From: JAABRU01 sp050180235
GTDB taxonomy: Bacteria > Desulfobacterota > Desulfobacteria > Desulfobacterales > Desulfococcaceae
Direction of reading: 5' to 3'
Assembly (NCBI GenBank): GCA_050180235.1
Contig: JBFXEJ010000035.1
Coordinates: 1 to 50,705 of the forward strand
DNA: 50,705 nucleotides
In this document: positions 41,070 to 49,157 of the stretch, in pieces
Layout of the letters: every line of letters begins with the position of its first letter
Numbering within the stretch: the stretch's first letter is position 1
Translations under genes and position numbers: made by a program
The notes under the pieces: model-generated
What the model was told of the DNA's origin: nothing
The model's input: the letters and a program-made list of their open reading frames with translations, nothing else
Databases searched by the model: none

Positions 41070-41235
41070 AGGTTCTGTTGACATTTCAGATCAGACTGCC
41101 GGTCAGTGACTCCGGTCTGAACCTGAAACATGCCTGAATCCCGTTCCGGGCAGATTCATGGAAAATCCGCATGGTTCATTCCGGAGAAACCGGTTCCTGC
41201 AAATTCAGGATGTTATAGAAATGTCAACAGAACCT
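41070..41235. repeat. family G inverted-repeat element (166 bp)
   Basis: The ends are perfect 18-bp inverted repeats AGGTTCTGTTGACATTTC (41070-41087) and GAAATGTCAACAGAACCT (41218-41235). The interior is unrelated to the other families. It is MITE-like with no coding capacity. Confidence 0.8.
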
Positions 41236-41339
41236 AAGCAGGCAACCATAAATTTTCTAATATAAAGTTTTCAGGAAACCCGGTTTTCCTGAAAAACACG
41301 ATTTTTTTTGATACACAAAAACTTCCGTTTATCTGCTTA
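41235..41339. repeat. family F inverted-repeat element, copy 3 (105 bp)
   Basis: Ends are TAAGCAG/CTGCTTA, and it has the same length as the copy at 6245-6349. The inner hairpin is AGGAAACCCGGTTTTCCT. It abuts the family G element. Confidence 0.65.
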
Positions 41340-41405
41340 TAAACAGTTTCAAACGGACAAGTTGAACCATTGTCCCTGCAATTCAGGCAGAAGGAGAAAA
41401 ATCAT

Positions 41406-41841
41406 ATGAGATTTATTATGCCATCAATGAAAAATAAACTGTTCATTATGACCTTACTGATGTCACTGACACCCTTTATCATTAGACCTCTTTCCAAAGT
41501 CAATTTTTATCCAATAAAATCAGGGAGCAATTCCCACTTTTGCAAGAGGTCTATTGTAAGCATGATGAGCTATTTTATCATTCATAGAATTGCAAACACC
41601 ACCATAGAGAATCAGATGACCGAGGCTACGGCAAAGGTCGAAGCCATCGAACAGTGGTTTGTGGAAAGAAAGCGGAATGTCACTGACCTTGCACTGGTCT
41701 CAACATGAACCAGATTGAAGTACAAAAGCTGGTTGAAGCTATCTTGCAAAACTGCGATGAAATTTGTGAGATCGTTCTGGTGGTAAATAAAGAACGTGAA
41801 TGTCATATCGTGCCTGGCGGGAAGGGGAGGGTCTTAACCTG
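41406..41841 (+). pseudogene. remnant of a membrane sensor (dCache-type kinase/receptor) gene
   Basis: The start has a good ribosome site (AAGGAG) and the product begins as a TM signal-anchor (MKNKLFIMTLLMSLTPFII). Removing a 69-bp insertion restores TPFIIVSMMSYFIIHRIANTTIENQ, a typical sensor N-terminus, followed by a coiled region (EATAKVEAIEQWFVERKRNVTDLALVST). The frame then stops at 41706-41708; homologous-looking sequence (MNQIEVQKLVEAILQNCDEI...) continues in another frame to a TGA at 41841, after which the gene is lost. So it is interrupted, frameshifted and 3'-truncated. A short membrane peptide of 100 residues could still be made. Confidence 0.78.
41484..41552. mobile_element. 69-bp mini-insertion with AGACCTCTT ends and ATT target duplication
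   Basis: The ends AGACCTCTTTCCAAA and TTTTGCAAGAGGTCT are inverted repeats of about 15 bp; ATT flanks both sides (41481-41483 and 41553-41555). Insertion plus duplication is 72 bp, a multiple of three, and the inserted sequence is open in the host frame. The ends resemble those of IS5-type elements, so it may be an internally deleted derivative. Confidence 0.82.
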
Positions 41842-41909
41842 ATTAAACTGAATTCGGCAGGTTACAATTTGAAATATTACACAATAAACAATGAAAAAAG
41901 GATGTTGAG

Positions 41910-42695
41910 ATGAAAAAACAGAAAGGTTTTGCATGGAAGACAGTTATCCTGTCTTTGTCTGTTCTGCTGATGCTTTCTTTCAGTGCATCTGGCGAAACTG
42001 TACGGGTGGCTTACTTTATCACCTCTCCACATGTGATTATAGAGGATGGGAACGAAAAACCCGGAGGGGCATGTGTGGAACTGTTTGAAAAAATCATTGC
42101 CCCGGAAATGGGAGTTACAGTGCAGTGGGAACCTGCTGCATCCTCAATTCCCCGTCAGTTGGATCAGCTTGAAAAAGGGCAGGTGGATATAGGACTTGTG
42201 TTTGCCAAAAACGAAGAAAGGATGAAAATACTCAGTTATCCCAAAAATCCTTATTTCGTGTCCCATCCCACACTTGCTTTTTTAAACACCCATCCTGTTC
42301 AGAAAATCACAAAAGTGGAAGATATACTGGGCATGACAATCGGTTACGGAACAAAAGCCTATATTTCGCCTTTTATGAGAGATGCACGGATCAGATTCGA
42401 TCTGGTGACATCTCCCAACTGGATGGATCTGAATCTGAAAAAACTCCTGTCCGGCAGAAATGACGCCATGTACCAGCCGGAGAGATCATCTTTTCTGTAT
42501 TACATAAGAAAACAGAAACTTGAAGCTCAGATCAAACTGATCAGCCTGCCGGAAACTGCGGAACTTTATACAACCTTTTCCAAAAAAGCCGGGCCTGACC
42601 TGGTGGAAAGATATGACAGGGCATTTGAAAAAGTGGGCGGAACTGCCAGATATATTCAAATCCTGTCAAAATATCTGGATACAGACAGATTGTAG
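41910..42695 (+). CDS. periplasmic amino-acid-type substrate-binding protein
   Basis: This 261-residue protein has a signal peptide (MKKQKGFAWKTVILSLSVLLMLSFSASG, cleavage near residue 29) and the SBP_bac_3 fold (VRVAYFITSPHVIIEDG, GACVELFEKI, LEKGQVDIGLVFAKNEER, GMTIGYGTKAYISPF). It would bind a small polar ligand in the periplasm. No ABC permease or ATPase is nearby; instead a broken sensor gene lies immediately upstream, so it may have been the ligand-binding partner of that sensor, as is frequent in this phylum. AAGGATGTTGAG precedes the ATG. A hairpin terminator follows at 42738-42768. Confidence 0.82.
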   Translation: MKKQKGFAWKTVILSLSVLLMLSFSASGETVRVAYFITSPHVIIEDGNEKPGGACVELFEKIIAPEMGVTVQWEPAASSIPRQLDQLEKGQVDIGLVFAKNEERMKILSYPKNPYFVSHPTLAFLNTHPVQKITKVEDILGMTIGYGTKAYISPFMRDARIRFDLVTSPNWMDLNLKKLLSGRNDAMYQPERSSFLYYIRKQKLEAQIKLISLPETAELYTTFSKKAGPDLVERYDRAFEKVGGTARYIQILSKYLDTDRL

Positions 42696-42737
42696 TACAT
42701 AAGCACATTAATTTTTATAGAATGCCTGACTGATTAA

Positions 42738-42768
42738 AAAAACCGGATTTTTTGGAAAAATCCGGTTT
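42738..42768 (+). terminator. terminator after the substrate-binding protein gene
   Basis: AAAACCGGATTTTT pairs with AAAAATCCGGTTTTT, 43 nt after the stop. It is the same hairpin core as in family F elements. Confidence 0.75.
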
Positions 42769-42903
42769 TTGATCCCATAAAATTCAACGCGGTCATGCAG
42801 TAGATGCAAATTAAGGCAGTAACTGCGCTGTTTTTACCATCAGCACAGCCAGTGCATGGAACAATGCTGAATACGCCATAAAATACGGAGTGCCGAACTG
42901 AAA

Positions 42904-44331
42904 ATGCTCCATAAGGATTCAATTCATCTGATTTCCGGAATTTTCTGTAAAATAAAGGACAGAAAAGGCGCGTATCTGGTGGGCGGTGCTGTCAGGGATC
43001 TGCTTCTGGGACGCAAACCCGGTGATTATGACATTGCCGTTACAGAGGACGCGGAAAAATTTGCCAGGCAGCTCGCTGCCTCTATGCGGGCATCTTTTGT
43101 ACCTTTGGGAAAACCCGGCCAGATCATTTACCGGGTGGCTGCAAAAGATGGATGTTTTGATATCTGCCCCCTCAACGGTCTGTCTGTTGAAGCAGATCTC
43201 AAACGCAGGGATTTCACAGTCAACGCACTGGGATATTCTCTGGAAAACGGCAGTATAATTGACTGCACCGGAGGTATGCGGGATTTGGGGCAGAAGCGCA
43301 TCCGCATGGTTTCGGAAAAGGCTTTCACAGACGATCCCCTCCGGCTGCTGCGCACCTTCCGCATGGCAGCAGCACTGGATTTTGAAATCGGCTCAGAAAC
43401 TCTGGCAGCAGTCTGCAAACACGCTGACCGAATCCGGACAAGTGCGGGAGAGAGGATTCATGCAGAAATAATGAAACTGTTTGCCGCCCCATGCTCTCAT
43501 ACCTGTCTTGATCTCATGGCAAAAAACGGGCTTCTGTCCGCTGTCATTCCGGAAATGCAGTCTCTCAAAGGCTGCACCCAGAACAGATTTCATTCATTCG
43601 ATGTGCTGGATCATACCCTGAAAACATACGCTTTTCTGGAAAAACTGATCTGCGGGGAAATACTGCCGGACATATCCCGGCAGATACCTGTGGACAGCAG
43701 CACGATCCCCCGGATAAAACTTTCTGCACTGCTTCACGATATTGGAAAACCGGCAACACGCAGCACAGATGCCGGGGGCAGTGTCCATTTTTACGGCCAT
43801 GACAAACAGGGAGCGGAAATAGCGGATGGCATCCTCTCCCGTCTGAAATGCTCCGGACAGGAAAAAGATTTTGTCTGTTTTATGATCCGCAGCCATCTTC
43901 GGCCTCTGCTGCTTTTCCGGGCAGAACAGTCCGGCAGTCTGAGTCAAAAGGCAGTTATCCGTTTTTTCATGAAATGCGGAGAATATACCCCCCTGCTTCT
44001 GCTCCACGCGCTGGCAGATGACCGTGCCAAGTCGGAAATTCCCGAAACCGGGGAGTTTGAGTCTTTTGCCCGGAATATTCTCAGTCAGTGGCTTGGCGAT
44101 TTTCAGCTCAGAAAAAAGGAGCCTCCCCTGATTACCGGTCATGATCTGATCCGTGAATTCGGTCTGACACCTTCGCCGGAGTTTAAAAAAATTCTGAACA
44201 TTGTGGAAACAGCCAGACTGGGCGGAAATATCCGGACAAGGGAGGAATCTCTGAAATTTGCCAAAGGCTGTGTCCCCAGGGACGGCTCATACTTTCCCGG
44301 CACCCCGGATATCCGGAAGACAAAAAAATAA
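42904..44331 (+). CDS. CCA tRNA nucleotidyltransferase / poly(A) polymerase family protein with HD domain
   Basis: This is a 475-residue class II nucleotidyltransferase. The head domain has GGAVRDLLLGRKPGDYDIAV with the metal-binding Asp41 and Asp43, then RRDFTVNALGY and DDPLRLLRTFRMAA (neck); a C-terminal HD domain is marked by LLHDIGKPATRS and GHDKQGAEIA. Expected role: adding or repairing the 3' CCA of tRNAs, with the HD part giving phosphohydrolase activity, though the tRNA gene in this window already encodes CCA. The ribosome site is weak (no clear GGAG before the ATG), and the next gene starts about 100 bp later. Confidence 0.87.
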   Translation: MLHKDSIHLISGIFCKIKDRKGAYLVGGAVRDLLLGRKPGDYDIAVTEDAEKFARQLAASMRASFVPLGKPGQIIYRVAAKDGCFDICPLNGLSVEADLKRRDFTVNALGYSLENGSIIDCTGGMRDLGQKRIRMVSEKAFTDDPLRLLRTFRMAAALDFEIGSETLAAVCKHADRIRTSAGERIHAEIMKLFAAPCSHTCLDLMAKNGLLSAVIPEMQSLKGCTQNRFHSFDVLDHTLKTYAFLEKLICGEILPDISRQIPVDSSTIPRIKLSALLHDIGKPATRSTDAGGSVHFYGHDKQGAEIADGILSRLKCSGQEKDFVCFMIRSHLRPLLLFRAEQSGSLSQKAVIRFFMKCGEYTPLLLLHALADDRAKSEIPETGEFESFARNILSQWLGDFQLRKKEPPLITGHDLIREFGLTPSPEFKKILNIVETARLGGNIRTREESLKFAKGCVPRDGSYFPGTPDIRKTKK

Positions 44332-44435
44332 AACAGCGCCATAGCGGGAACTTGCAGCAGAATCAATTGACAGTGGGAATATGGAATGTTATGTTTATCT
44401 TTTATCATTATCCACCTTCAGGGAACTTTTGCACG

Positions 44436-44843
44436 ATGGCAGAAATTATATCACTTGTACCCAGACTCCGGGAAGCAGGAAAAATAAACGAGACTTTGAT
44501 GCACAAACGCAAACTTGCGGCTGTCCGAAGTCTGTTTCAGAAAGCCCGGGGGGCTCAGCGCTGTGAAAAATGCTTCCGTCAGCTAGATGATGAGAGCAGA
44601 AAGGAGGGAATCAGGAACCTGAGAATCCCCTACCGTTTCTGCGGCAGTTGTGCGGAAGAATATATTGATTATATTGAACGGCTCCAGGGAAGAGGAAACC
44701 CGGATCACTACTGGCACAACGAAGCATGGCTGAAGGTGTGGCAGAAATGGATTGATTACCAGGGCGCAGTGGATCATTACATGAAAACAAATGAATTCAG
44801 GCAACTGATGCGGGAAATTGATCCGCCTGATATAAGTGGATAG
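44436..44843 (+). CDS. small zinc-ribbon-like protein of unknown function
   Basis: This is a 135-residue protein that I place as a conserved Desulfobacterota-type hypothetical. The start MAEIISLVPRLREAGK (44436) is chosen by resemblance to such N-termini; AGGGA lies about 12 nt upstream, and an upstream in-frame ATG at 44391 is possible. Residues about 40-80 carry CEKC and CGSC, a likely zinc ribbon, within an otherwise helical, charged protein (YIDYIERLQGRGNPDHYWHNEAWLKVWQKW). It may be co-transcribed with the CCA-adding enzyme gene upstream, but nothing in it indicates enzymatic function. Confidence 0.65.
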   Translation: MAEIISLVPRLREAGKINETLMHKRKLAAVRSLFQKARGAQRCEKCFRQLDDESRKEGIRNLRIPYRFCGSCAEEYIDYIERLQGRGNPDHYWHNEAWLKVWQKWIDYQGAVDHYMKTNEFRQLMREIDPPDISG

Positions 44844-44938
44844 GCTTTTTCCCCCGGTTATGCGGTCTGGCTGCCTTTGTCCTGTTATATGATACTGGCG
44901 AATGTAAAAAACAAAATATTTTATGAGGAGGAAATACC

Positions 44939-45127
44939 ATGTTTGGAATCGGAATGCCGGAACTGATTGTGATTCTGGTGATTATCCTGATTATTTTCGG
45001 GGCAGGAAAACTGCCGGAAATCGGTGCGGGGATGGGCAAAGCCATCCGCAACTTCAAAAGTGCGACCTCTGAACCTTTGGCAAAAGAGGAGGAAAAAGAA
45101 AAGATCGGAGACAGCAAAATATCCTGA
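44939..45127 (+). CDS. tatA: twin-arginine translocase component TatA/TatE
   Basis: This 62-residue protein has an N-terminal TM helix (MPELIVILVIILIIFGAGKLPEIG) with the FGxGKLPE hinge typical of TatA, an amphipathic helix (GAGMGKAIRNFKSA) and an acidic/basic tail. It forms the pore-lining oligomer of the Tat system, which exports folded cofactor-bearing proteins. GAGGAGG lies 7-8 nt upstream. tatB and tatC are not adjacent, so this may be an extra TatE-like copy. A terminator follows at 45168-45200. Confidence 0.92.
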   Translation: MFGIGMPELIVILVIILIIFGAGKLPEIGAGMGKAIRNFKSATSEPLAKEEEKEKIGDSKIS

Positions 45128-45167
45128 AGAATTTCCGGAAAACCCCGGACAGTCCCACAGCATGTAA

Positions 45168-45200
45168 ACCCGTTATTTCAGAAAAAAAATAACGGGTTTT
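45168..45200 (+). terminator. terminator of tatA
   Basis: AACCCGTTATTT pairs with AAATAACGGGTT, followed by TTCTGTTT, about 40 nt after the stop. Confidence 0.8.
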
Positions 45201-45208
45201 CTGTTTAT

Positions 45209-45311
45209 GGTGATTTATTAAAATAAATATACCGGTTCAGTTCACAGGCACAGGGCAAAAACTGGAAGTTTTTGATACTTTGGCGGTATATTTCTTTTCC
45301 GGAAATCACCT
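45209..45311. mobile_element. family A MITE-like element, copy 4 (103 bp)
   Basis: Ends are GGTGATTTATT and GGAAATCACCT; the core is AAAAACTGGAAGTTTTTGAT with compensatory changes that keep the palindrome. It directly abuts a family C element. Confidence 0.78.
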
Positions 45312-45449
45312 ATGCCAAATCGCCATTGATTTTATACAGTATTGTCAGTTCTTTTAACCGTTGCGCGTGTGCAGAAAACCGCTCCTCCCAATTTCTGCAC
45401 TCCTCCGGATTTGCATTCCGCATTGTATAAAACCAATACGAATCAGTAT
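45312..45449. repeat. family C inverted-repeat element, copy 2 (138 bp)
   Basis: Its interior is the reverse complement of the copy at 50311-50448 (shared GTGTGCAGAAAACCGCT and TCTCCGGATTTGCATTCCGC-like stretches; CATTGTATAAAACCA at the end). It has the same 138-bp length. The ends ATGCCAAATC/GAATCAGTAT are partly degraded. Confidence 0.75.
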
Positions 45450-45485
45450 TATACAGATAGTCATCAGCTCAGTGCCGCCCCGGTT

Positions 45486-46703
45486 TCATGGATAACAGGC
45501 CTCCCCCGGATCATATCCGGCAGATTTCAGTTCTTTTCTGATTTCCTCAATATGCGGCAGGCCGCGGGTTTCCACATCCAGTTCCACCCATGTCATATGA
45601 ATGGGCATATCCCTGATGTTCCGGTCATGAAAAATGTGAAGCACATTGGCCTTAAGTCCCGCTATCAGGGAAAGAAGCCGGGAAAGAGAACCGGGAATAT
45701 CCTCAAGTTGCAGTCTGATCCGCATAATACGGCCATTTTTCAGAAGCCCCTTTCGTATTATTCTGCCCAGCAGAGGACTGTCCACATTGCCTCCGCTGAT
45801 GACCAGCACCACTTTGCTTCCCTTTGAAATTTTTACACAACCGCCGAGCAGTGCTGCCAGTGGAACCGCCCCCGCTCCTTCGGCCAGAGTTTTTTTCCGC
45901 TCCAGCAGCATGACTATCGCAGCCGCAATATGATCCTCCTCCACCAGAACCACATCATCCGCATATTTCCGGATGATGTCAAAATTGAGATTGCCGGTCT
46001 GCCGGACAGTAATGCCATCTGCAATGGAATCCCCGGCCTCCGTTGCTGTGATACATCCCTTTTGGAGAGATTCATAAGCAGATGGGCATGCCGCAGCCTG
46101 CACACCGACAATACGGATATCCGGCCGAAGTGATTTGGCAGTCAGGGCCACACCGGAGATCAGCCCGCCCCCGCCCACAGGAAGCAGAATCATTTCCGCA
46201 TCAGTCAGGTCTTCAATGATTTCCAGGCCGATGGTTCCCTGTCCGGCAATAATGTCAGGATCATCAAAAGGATGAATAAACATCCTCCCCTGCGCAGCGA
46301 GTTCACGGGCTTTTTCCAGACTTTCGCCAACACTCCTGCCATGAAGAATCACTTCCCCGCCATAGCCGCGCGTGGCTTCCTGCTTGCTTATGGAGGCCCG
46401 TTCCGGCATGACTATTGTGGCAGGAATACCAGAATTGCGCGCTGCCAGGGCAACCCCCTGCGCGTGATTCCCGGCAGAGGCAGCGACCACGCCTTCGGGC
46501 CCAGTCTCATTCCTGCACCGGAGAATTTTATGTGCGGCTCCGCGTATTTTAAAAGAACCGGTGCGCTGGAGATTTTCCAGTTTCAGCCAGATCTCAGCTC
46601 CGAATATGCGGCTGAATGTTGGAGAATACACCAGAGGTGTCCGGATCACCGTGTCCCGGATCATTTTTGCGGCTTCCTGTACGGTTTTCAGTGACAACAT
46701 CAT
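45486..46703 (-). CDS. ilvA: threonine ammonia-lyase with C-terminal ACT domain
   Basis: This 405-residue PLP enzyme deaminates threonine to 2-oxobutanoate, the entry to isoleucine synthesis. Lys52 in TGSFKIRGA binds PLP; ASAGNHAQGVA, PVGGGGLISG and VISGGNVD are the expected loops. Residues about 328-400 form a single ACT domain (RIRLQLEDIPGSLSRLLSLIAG), as in the shorter threonine dehydratase type, which is often regulated by isoleucine or valine, or is catabolic. GGAGG lies 10 nt before the ATG pair. It is single on the minus strand and convergent with tatA across the repeats at 45209-45449. Confidence 0.92.
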   Translation of the reverse strand: MMLSLKTVQEAAKMIRDTVIRTPLVYSPTFSRIFGAEIWLKLENLQRTGSFKIRGAAHKILRCRNETGPEGVVAASAGNHAQGVALAARNSGIPATIVMPERASISKQEATRGYGGEVILHGRSVGESLEKARELAAQGRMFIHPFDDPDIIAGQGTIGLEIIEDLTDAEMILLPVGGGGLISGVALTAKSLRPDIRIVGVQAAACPSAYESLQKGCITATEAGDSIADGITVRQTGNLNFDIIRKYADDVVLVEEDHIAAAIVMLLERKKTLAEGAGAVPLAALLGGCVKISKGSKVVLVISGGNVDSPLLGRIIRKGLLKNGRIMRIRLQLEDIPGSLSRLLSLIAGLKANVLHIFHDRNIRDMPIHMTWVELDVETRGLPHIEEIRKELKSAGYDPGEACYP

Positions 46704-46904
46704 TGCAGAATTTTCCTCCTGTAAAAATTTACATCTTGAATATCATATCTTATCGTGTTAGAAAACAGATTTTAAAACTGTCGGCCCGCAGAAAGGCATC
46801 CGGAAACTGATTTTGGCATATTCCGCACAGGTGCCGATACTGTTTCTTCCCACCATGCTACCCTGCATGAAGGTTCCGATAAAAAACAGACAAAAGGATT
46901 GTAT

Positions 46905-47786
46905 ATGAATCACAAAAATATTGCAGACCTGGTAAGAGAGAACAGGACGGTATTTATTATTATCGGGATAGTGCTTTTTCTGATAGAACTGGAAATTTTC
47001 GCTGTGGCCGCCATGAAATCCGGCCGCAGGCAATGGCTGCAGATTCTCGACAAAAACGGCAATGTCATACATGTTACAGACGGAAAGAATCTGAGTGATT
47101 TCAACAAATACTATTTTGAAAAAACTTTCGGGCGATCCCTGGATGAGTTTGAAAAAAGGCTGGAAATCAGGGATGAACCTTTCCCCTTCCGTGCCTGGAT
47201 TACAGCCGCAGTGGGAATTCCAATCGGGGTGGTTCTGCTCTTTGCCTTTACAGTCAAGGCATATATCTCGCTTTTTTACGGGGAGGAAATCCGGAACGGC
47301 ACAGGCAGATCAGACAGTAAAACTGCCAGGTATGACACGGAATTTGAAAAAGTGATCTCCACCCTGAGCAGTTTCAATATTTTCACCATCGGTTTTCTGA
47401 TCCTGCTTTCGGTTTTCATGTACTGGGTTCTGCCCAATATGGTCAGTTATATTGCAAAAGTGAGTGTGGACACCCTGGTACGTTTCAAATGGGTGGTTAT
47501 CTCTGCTGCTGCGGTGCTGGTCGGACTCTTTGCCTGGATCGTTTATCTTCGCTATCTGCTGGCCAAACGCAATATTGATAACCAGGCTGAACTGGAAAAA
47601 ATGCGTCTGCAACTGGAATACACAAGGGGTGTAACATCACAGCCCCAACTGGAATACCATCAGCCTGCTGCCGGAAAAACGCCTCTGGTAACATGGGAAG
47701 AAAAGAAAACATCTGAAGCGGGAAATACTGTTCCGGAGATAATTCATCCGGAAAATATGCACAAAGAGGTTTCGGACAATACATAA
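46905..47786 (+). CDS. multi-pass membrane protein of unknown function
   Basis: This is a 293-residue protein. The start is the ATG at 46905 with AAAGGA six bases upstream (a TTG two codons earlier is less likely). TM helices are visible at about 13-36, 101-125, 158-178 and 194-216. An extracytoplasmic loop at about 37-100 contains LQILDKNGNVIHVTDGKNLSDF, and a cytoplasmic tail carries a coiled coil (NIDNQAELEKMRLQLEY) and a Pro/Glu-rich end. No catalytic motif is seen. Its neighbours are a stand-alone response regulator 185 bp downstream and ilvA on the other strand. I do not recognise a named family. Confidence 0.7.
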   Translation: MNHKNIADLVRENRTVFIIIGIVLFLIELEIFAVAAMKSGRRQWLQILDKNGNVIHVTDGKNLSDFNKYYFEKTFGRSLDEFEKRLEIRDEPFPFRAWITAAVGIPIGVVLLFAFTVKAYISLFYGEEIRNGTGRSDSKTARYDTEFEKVISTLSSFNIFTIGFLILLSVFMYWVLPNMVSYIAKVSVDTLVRFKWVVISAAAVLVGLFAWIVYLRYLLAKRNIDNQAELEKMRLQLEYTRGVTSQPQLEYHQPAAGKTPLVTWEEKKTSEAGNTVPEIIHPENMHKEVSDNT

Positions 47787-47905
47787 GGCGGCAGAGCGGT
47801 GAACAGTCTGTCATGGAAATCACAGAATACGCACTGACAGAAGCGTAAAGAAATTCACAGTTTTTTTTTCGTATCCTTTTTGTCGGATCATATATACGGA
47901 ATATT

Positions 47906-47936
47906 TTGATATTTATAAAAAACAAGTGTATATAAT
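47906..47936 (+). promoter_or_regulatory. promoter of the stand-alone response regulator
   Basis: TTGATA (47906-47911) followed by TATATA (47929-47934, 17-bp spacer) or TATAAT (47931-47936, 19-bp spacer), about 35 nt before the start codon. Confidence 0.65.
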
Positions 47937-47971
47937 CGCAGAATTCCGGGATAAGTCATTGGGGAGGAATC

Positions 47972-48370
47972 ATGAAAACGGATCATGCAGATTCCGAGAA
48001 AGAAGCAAAGAACATACTCGTCATTGAAGATGAGGAAATGGTTCTGGAAGTGGCACAGGCCATGATTGAACGTATGGGATATACGGTACTGACCGCTGCA
48101 AACGGAAAAGAGGCATTGAAAATTGCAGAACGGCACCGGGGGAAAATTCATCTGGCAATTCTGGATCTGGGACTGCCGGATATGGAAGGAAAGGAACTGT
48201 ATTCCCATCTTATGCACCTGCTGCCGGATATGCGGGTTGTCGTCTGCAGCGGGGATTCCATAGAGGGAACACCTAAGGAAACAATGAATGCCGGTGCCAA
48301 TGGTTTTATTCAGAAACCCTATGATTATGATTCTCTGCTGGCAACTATCACCGCAGTTCTGAAACGCTGA
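47972..48370 (+). CDS. single-domain CheY-like response regulator
   Basis: This 132-residue protein consists only of a receiver domain. Asp65 (AILDLGLP) is the phospho-acceptor; Glu19-Glu21 form the acidic pocket, and Lys115 (FIQKPYD) is conserved. There is no output domain, so it should work by protein contact or as a phosphate relay or sink. GGGGAGG precedes the ATG. It resembles the receivers at the C-termini of the hybrid kinases in this window (for example TGYxVLTAAN), so it could have arisen from one. A FabG-like gene follows after 38 bp and may share its transcript. Confidence 0.88.
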   Translation: MKTDHADSEKEAKNILVIEDEEMVLEVAQAMIERMGYTVLTAANGKEALKIAERHRGKIHLAILDLGLPDMEGKELYSHLMHLLPDMRVVVCSGDSIEGTPKETMNAGANGFIQKPYDYDSLLATITAVLKR

Positions 48371-48408
48371 GAAAAAATCTGCCAGACTGCGGATTGGGAG
48401 ATAAGGCA

Positions 48409-49146
48409 ATGAATGAACATAAAGACAAACCCGCAGCAATTGTCACTGGTGCCGGCCGCGGCATTGGACGGGCAATTGCTGTGGAACTGGCAAAGGCCGG
48501 TTATTATATCATAGCAAACTACAAAAGCAATGCGGCTGCCGCGGCAGAAAGCATCTCTCTCATAAGGAATGCCGGCGGAGATGGGGAAGCAGTGCAGTTT
48601 GATGTGGCAGATACGAATCAGGCCGTCAGCGCTGTTGAAGAGATTATCCAAAGGATTGGCAATATTGAGATACTGGTCAACAATGCAGGGATCACCGCTG
48701 ACGGACTCTTTGTCATGATGCCGGAAAAAGACTGGAATGCTGTGGTGGACACAACCCTGAAAGGGTTTTACAATGTCACAAAACCGGCGCTGAAAAAAAT
48801 GATTACCCGGAAAAAAGGCTCGGTTGTTTCCATTGCTTCACTGGCCGGACTGGTCGGAAACCGTGGACAGAGCAATTATTCAGCCGCCAAAGCAGGACTG
48901 ATTGGGGCCAGCCGTTCCCTTGCAGCGGAAGTGGCCCGGCTGGGCATCCGTGTCAATGTGGTGGCTCCGGGACTGATCCAAACGGAAATGATTCAGAATG
49001 CACCGATACAAAATATCAAAGCCCTGATTCCCATGGCCCGTATCGGACAGCCTGAAGAAGTGGCAAAAACGGTACGATTCCTCTGCTCAGAAGACGCATC
49101 CTATATCACCGGACAGGTTATCTCTGTAAATGGCGGAATGTTTTAA
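48409..49146 (+). CDS. 3-oxoacyl-ACP reductase-type short-chain dehydrogenase (FabG-like)
   Basis: This 245-residue classical SDR has TGAGRGIGRA (cofactor loop), NNAG at about 91-94, catalytic Ser144, Tyr157 and Lys161 (SNYSAAKAG), and a C-terminus ISVNGGMF. The start is the ATG at 48409 with GGGAG 8 nt upstream; an upstream TTG is rejected. Such proteins reduce 3-oxoacyl-ACP or related ketones with NADPH. No other fatty-acid synthesis gene is adjacent, so the specific pathway (fatty acid, polyketide-like, or other) is open. Confidence 0.9.
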   Translation: MNEHKDKPAAIVTGAGRGIGRAIAVELAKAGYYIIANYKSNAAAAAESISLIRNAGGDGEAVQFDVADTNQAVSAVEEIIQRIGNIEILVNNAGITADGLFVMMPEKDWNAVVDTTLKGFYNVTKPALKKMITRKKGSVVSIASLAGLVGNRGQSNYSAAKAGLIGASRSLAAEVARLGIRVNVVAPGLIQTEMIQNAPIQNIKALIPMARIGQPEEVAKTVRFLCSEDASYITGQVISVNGGMF

Positions 49147-49157
49147 AAAATCTGTGT

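Larger units (their letters stand above)
40951..41405. other. gap with three adjoining inverted-repeat elements
   Basis: From left to right: a GTAGGTTGGGTT palindrome (40974-41042), a family G element (41070-41235) and a family F element (41235-41339), the last two sharing an end. No gene is visible. GAAGGAG at 41391-41397 serves the degenerate sensor gene that follows. Confidence 0.65.
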
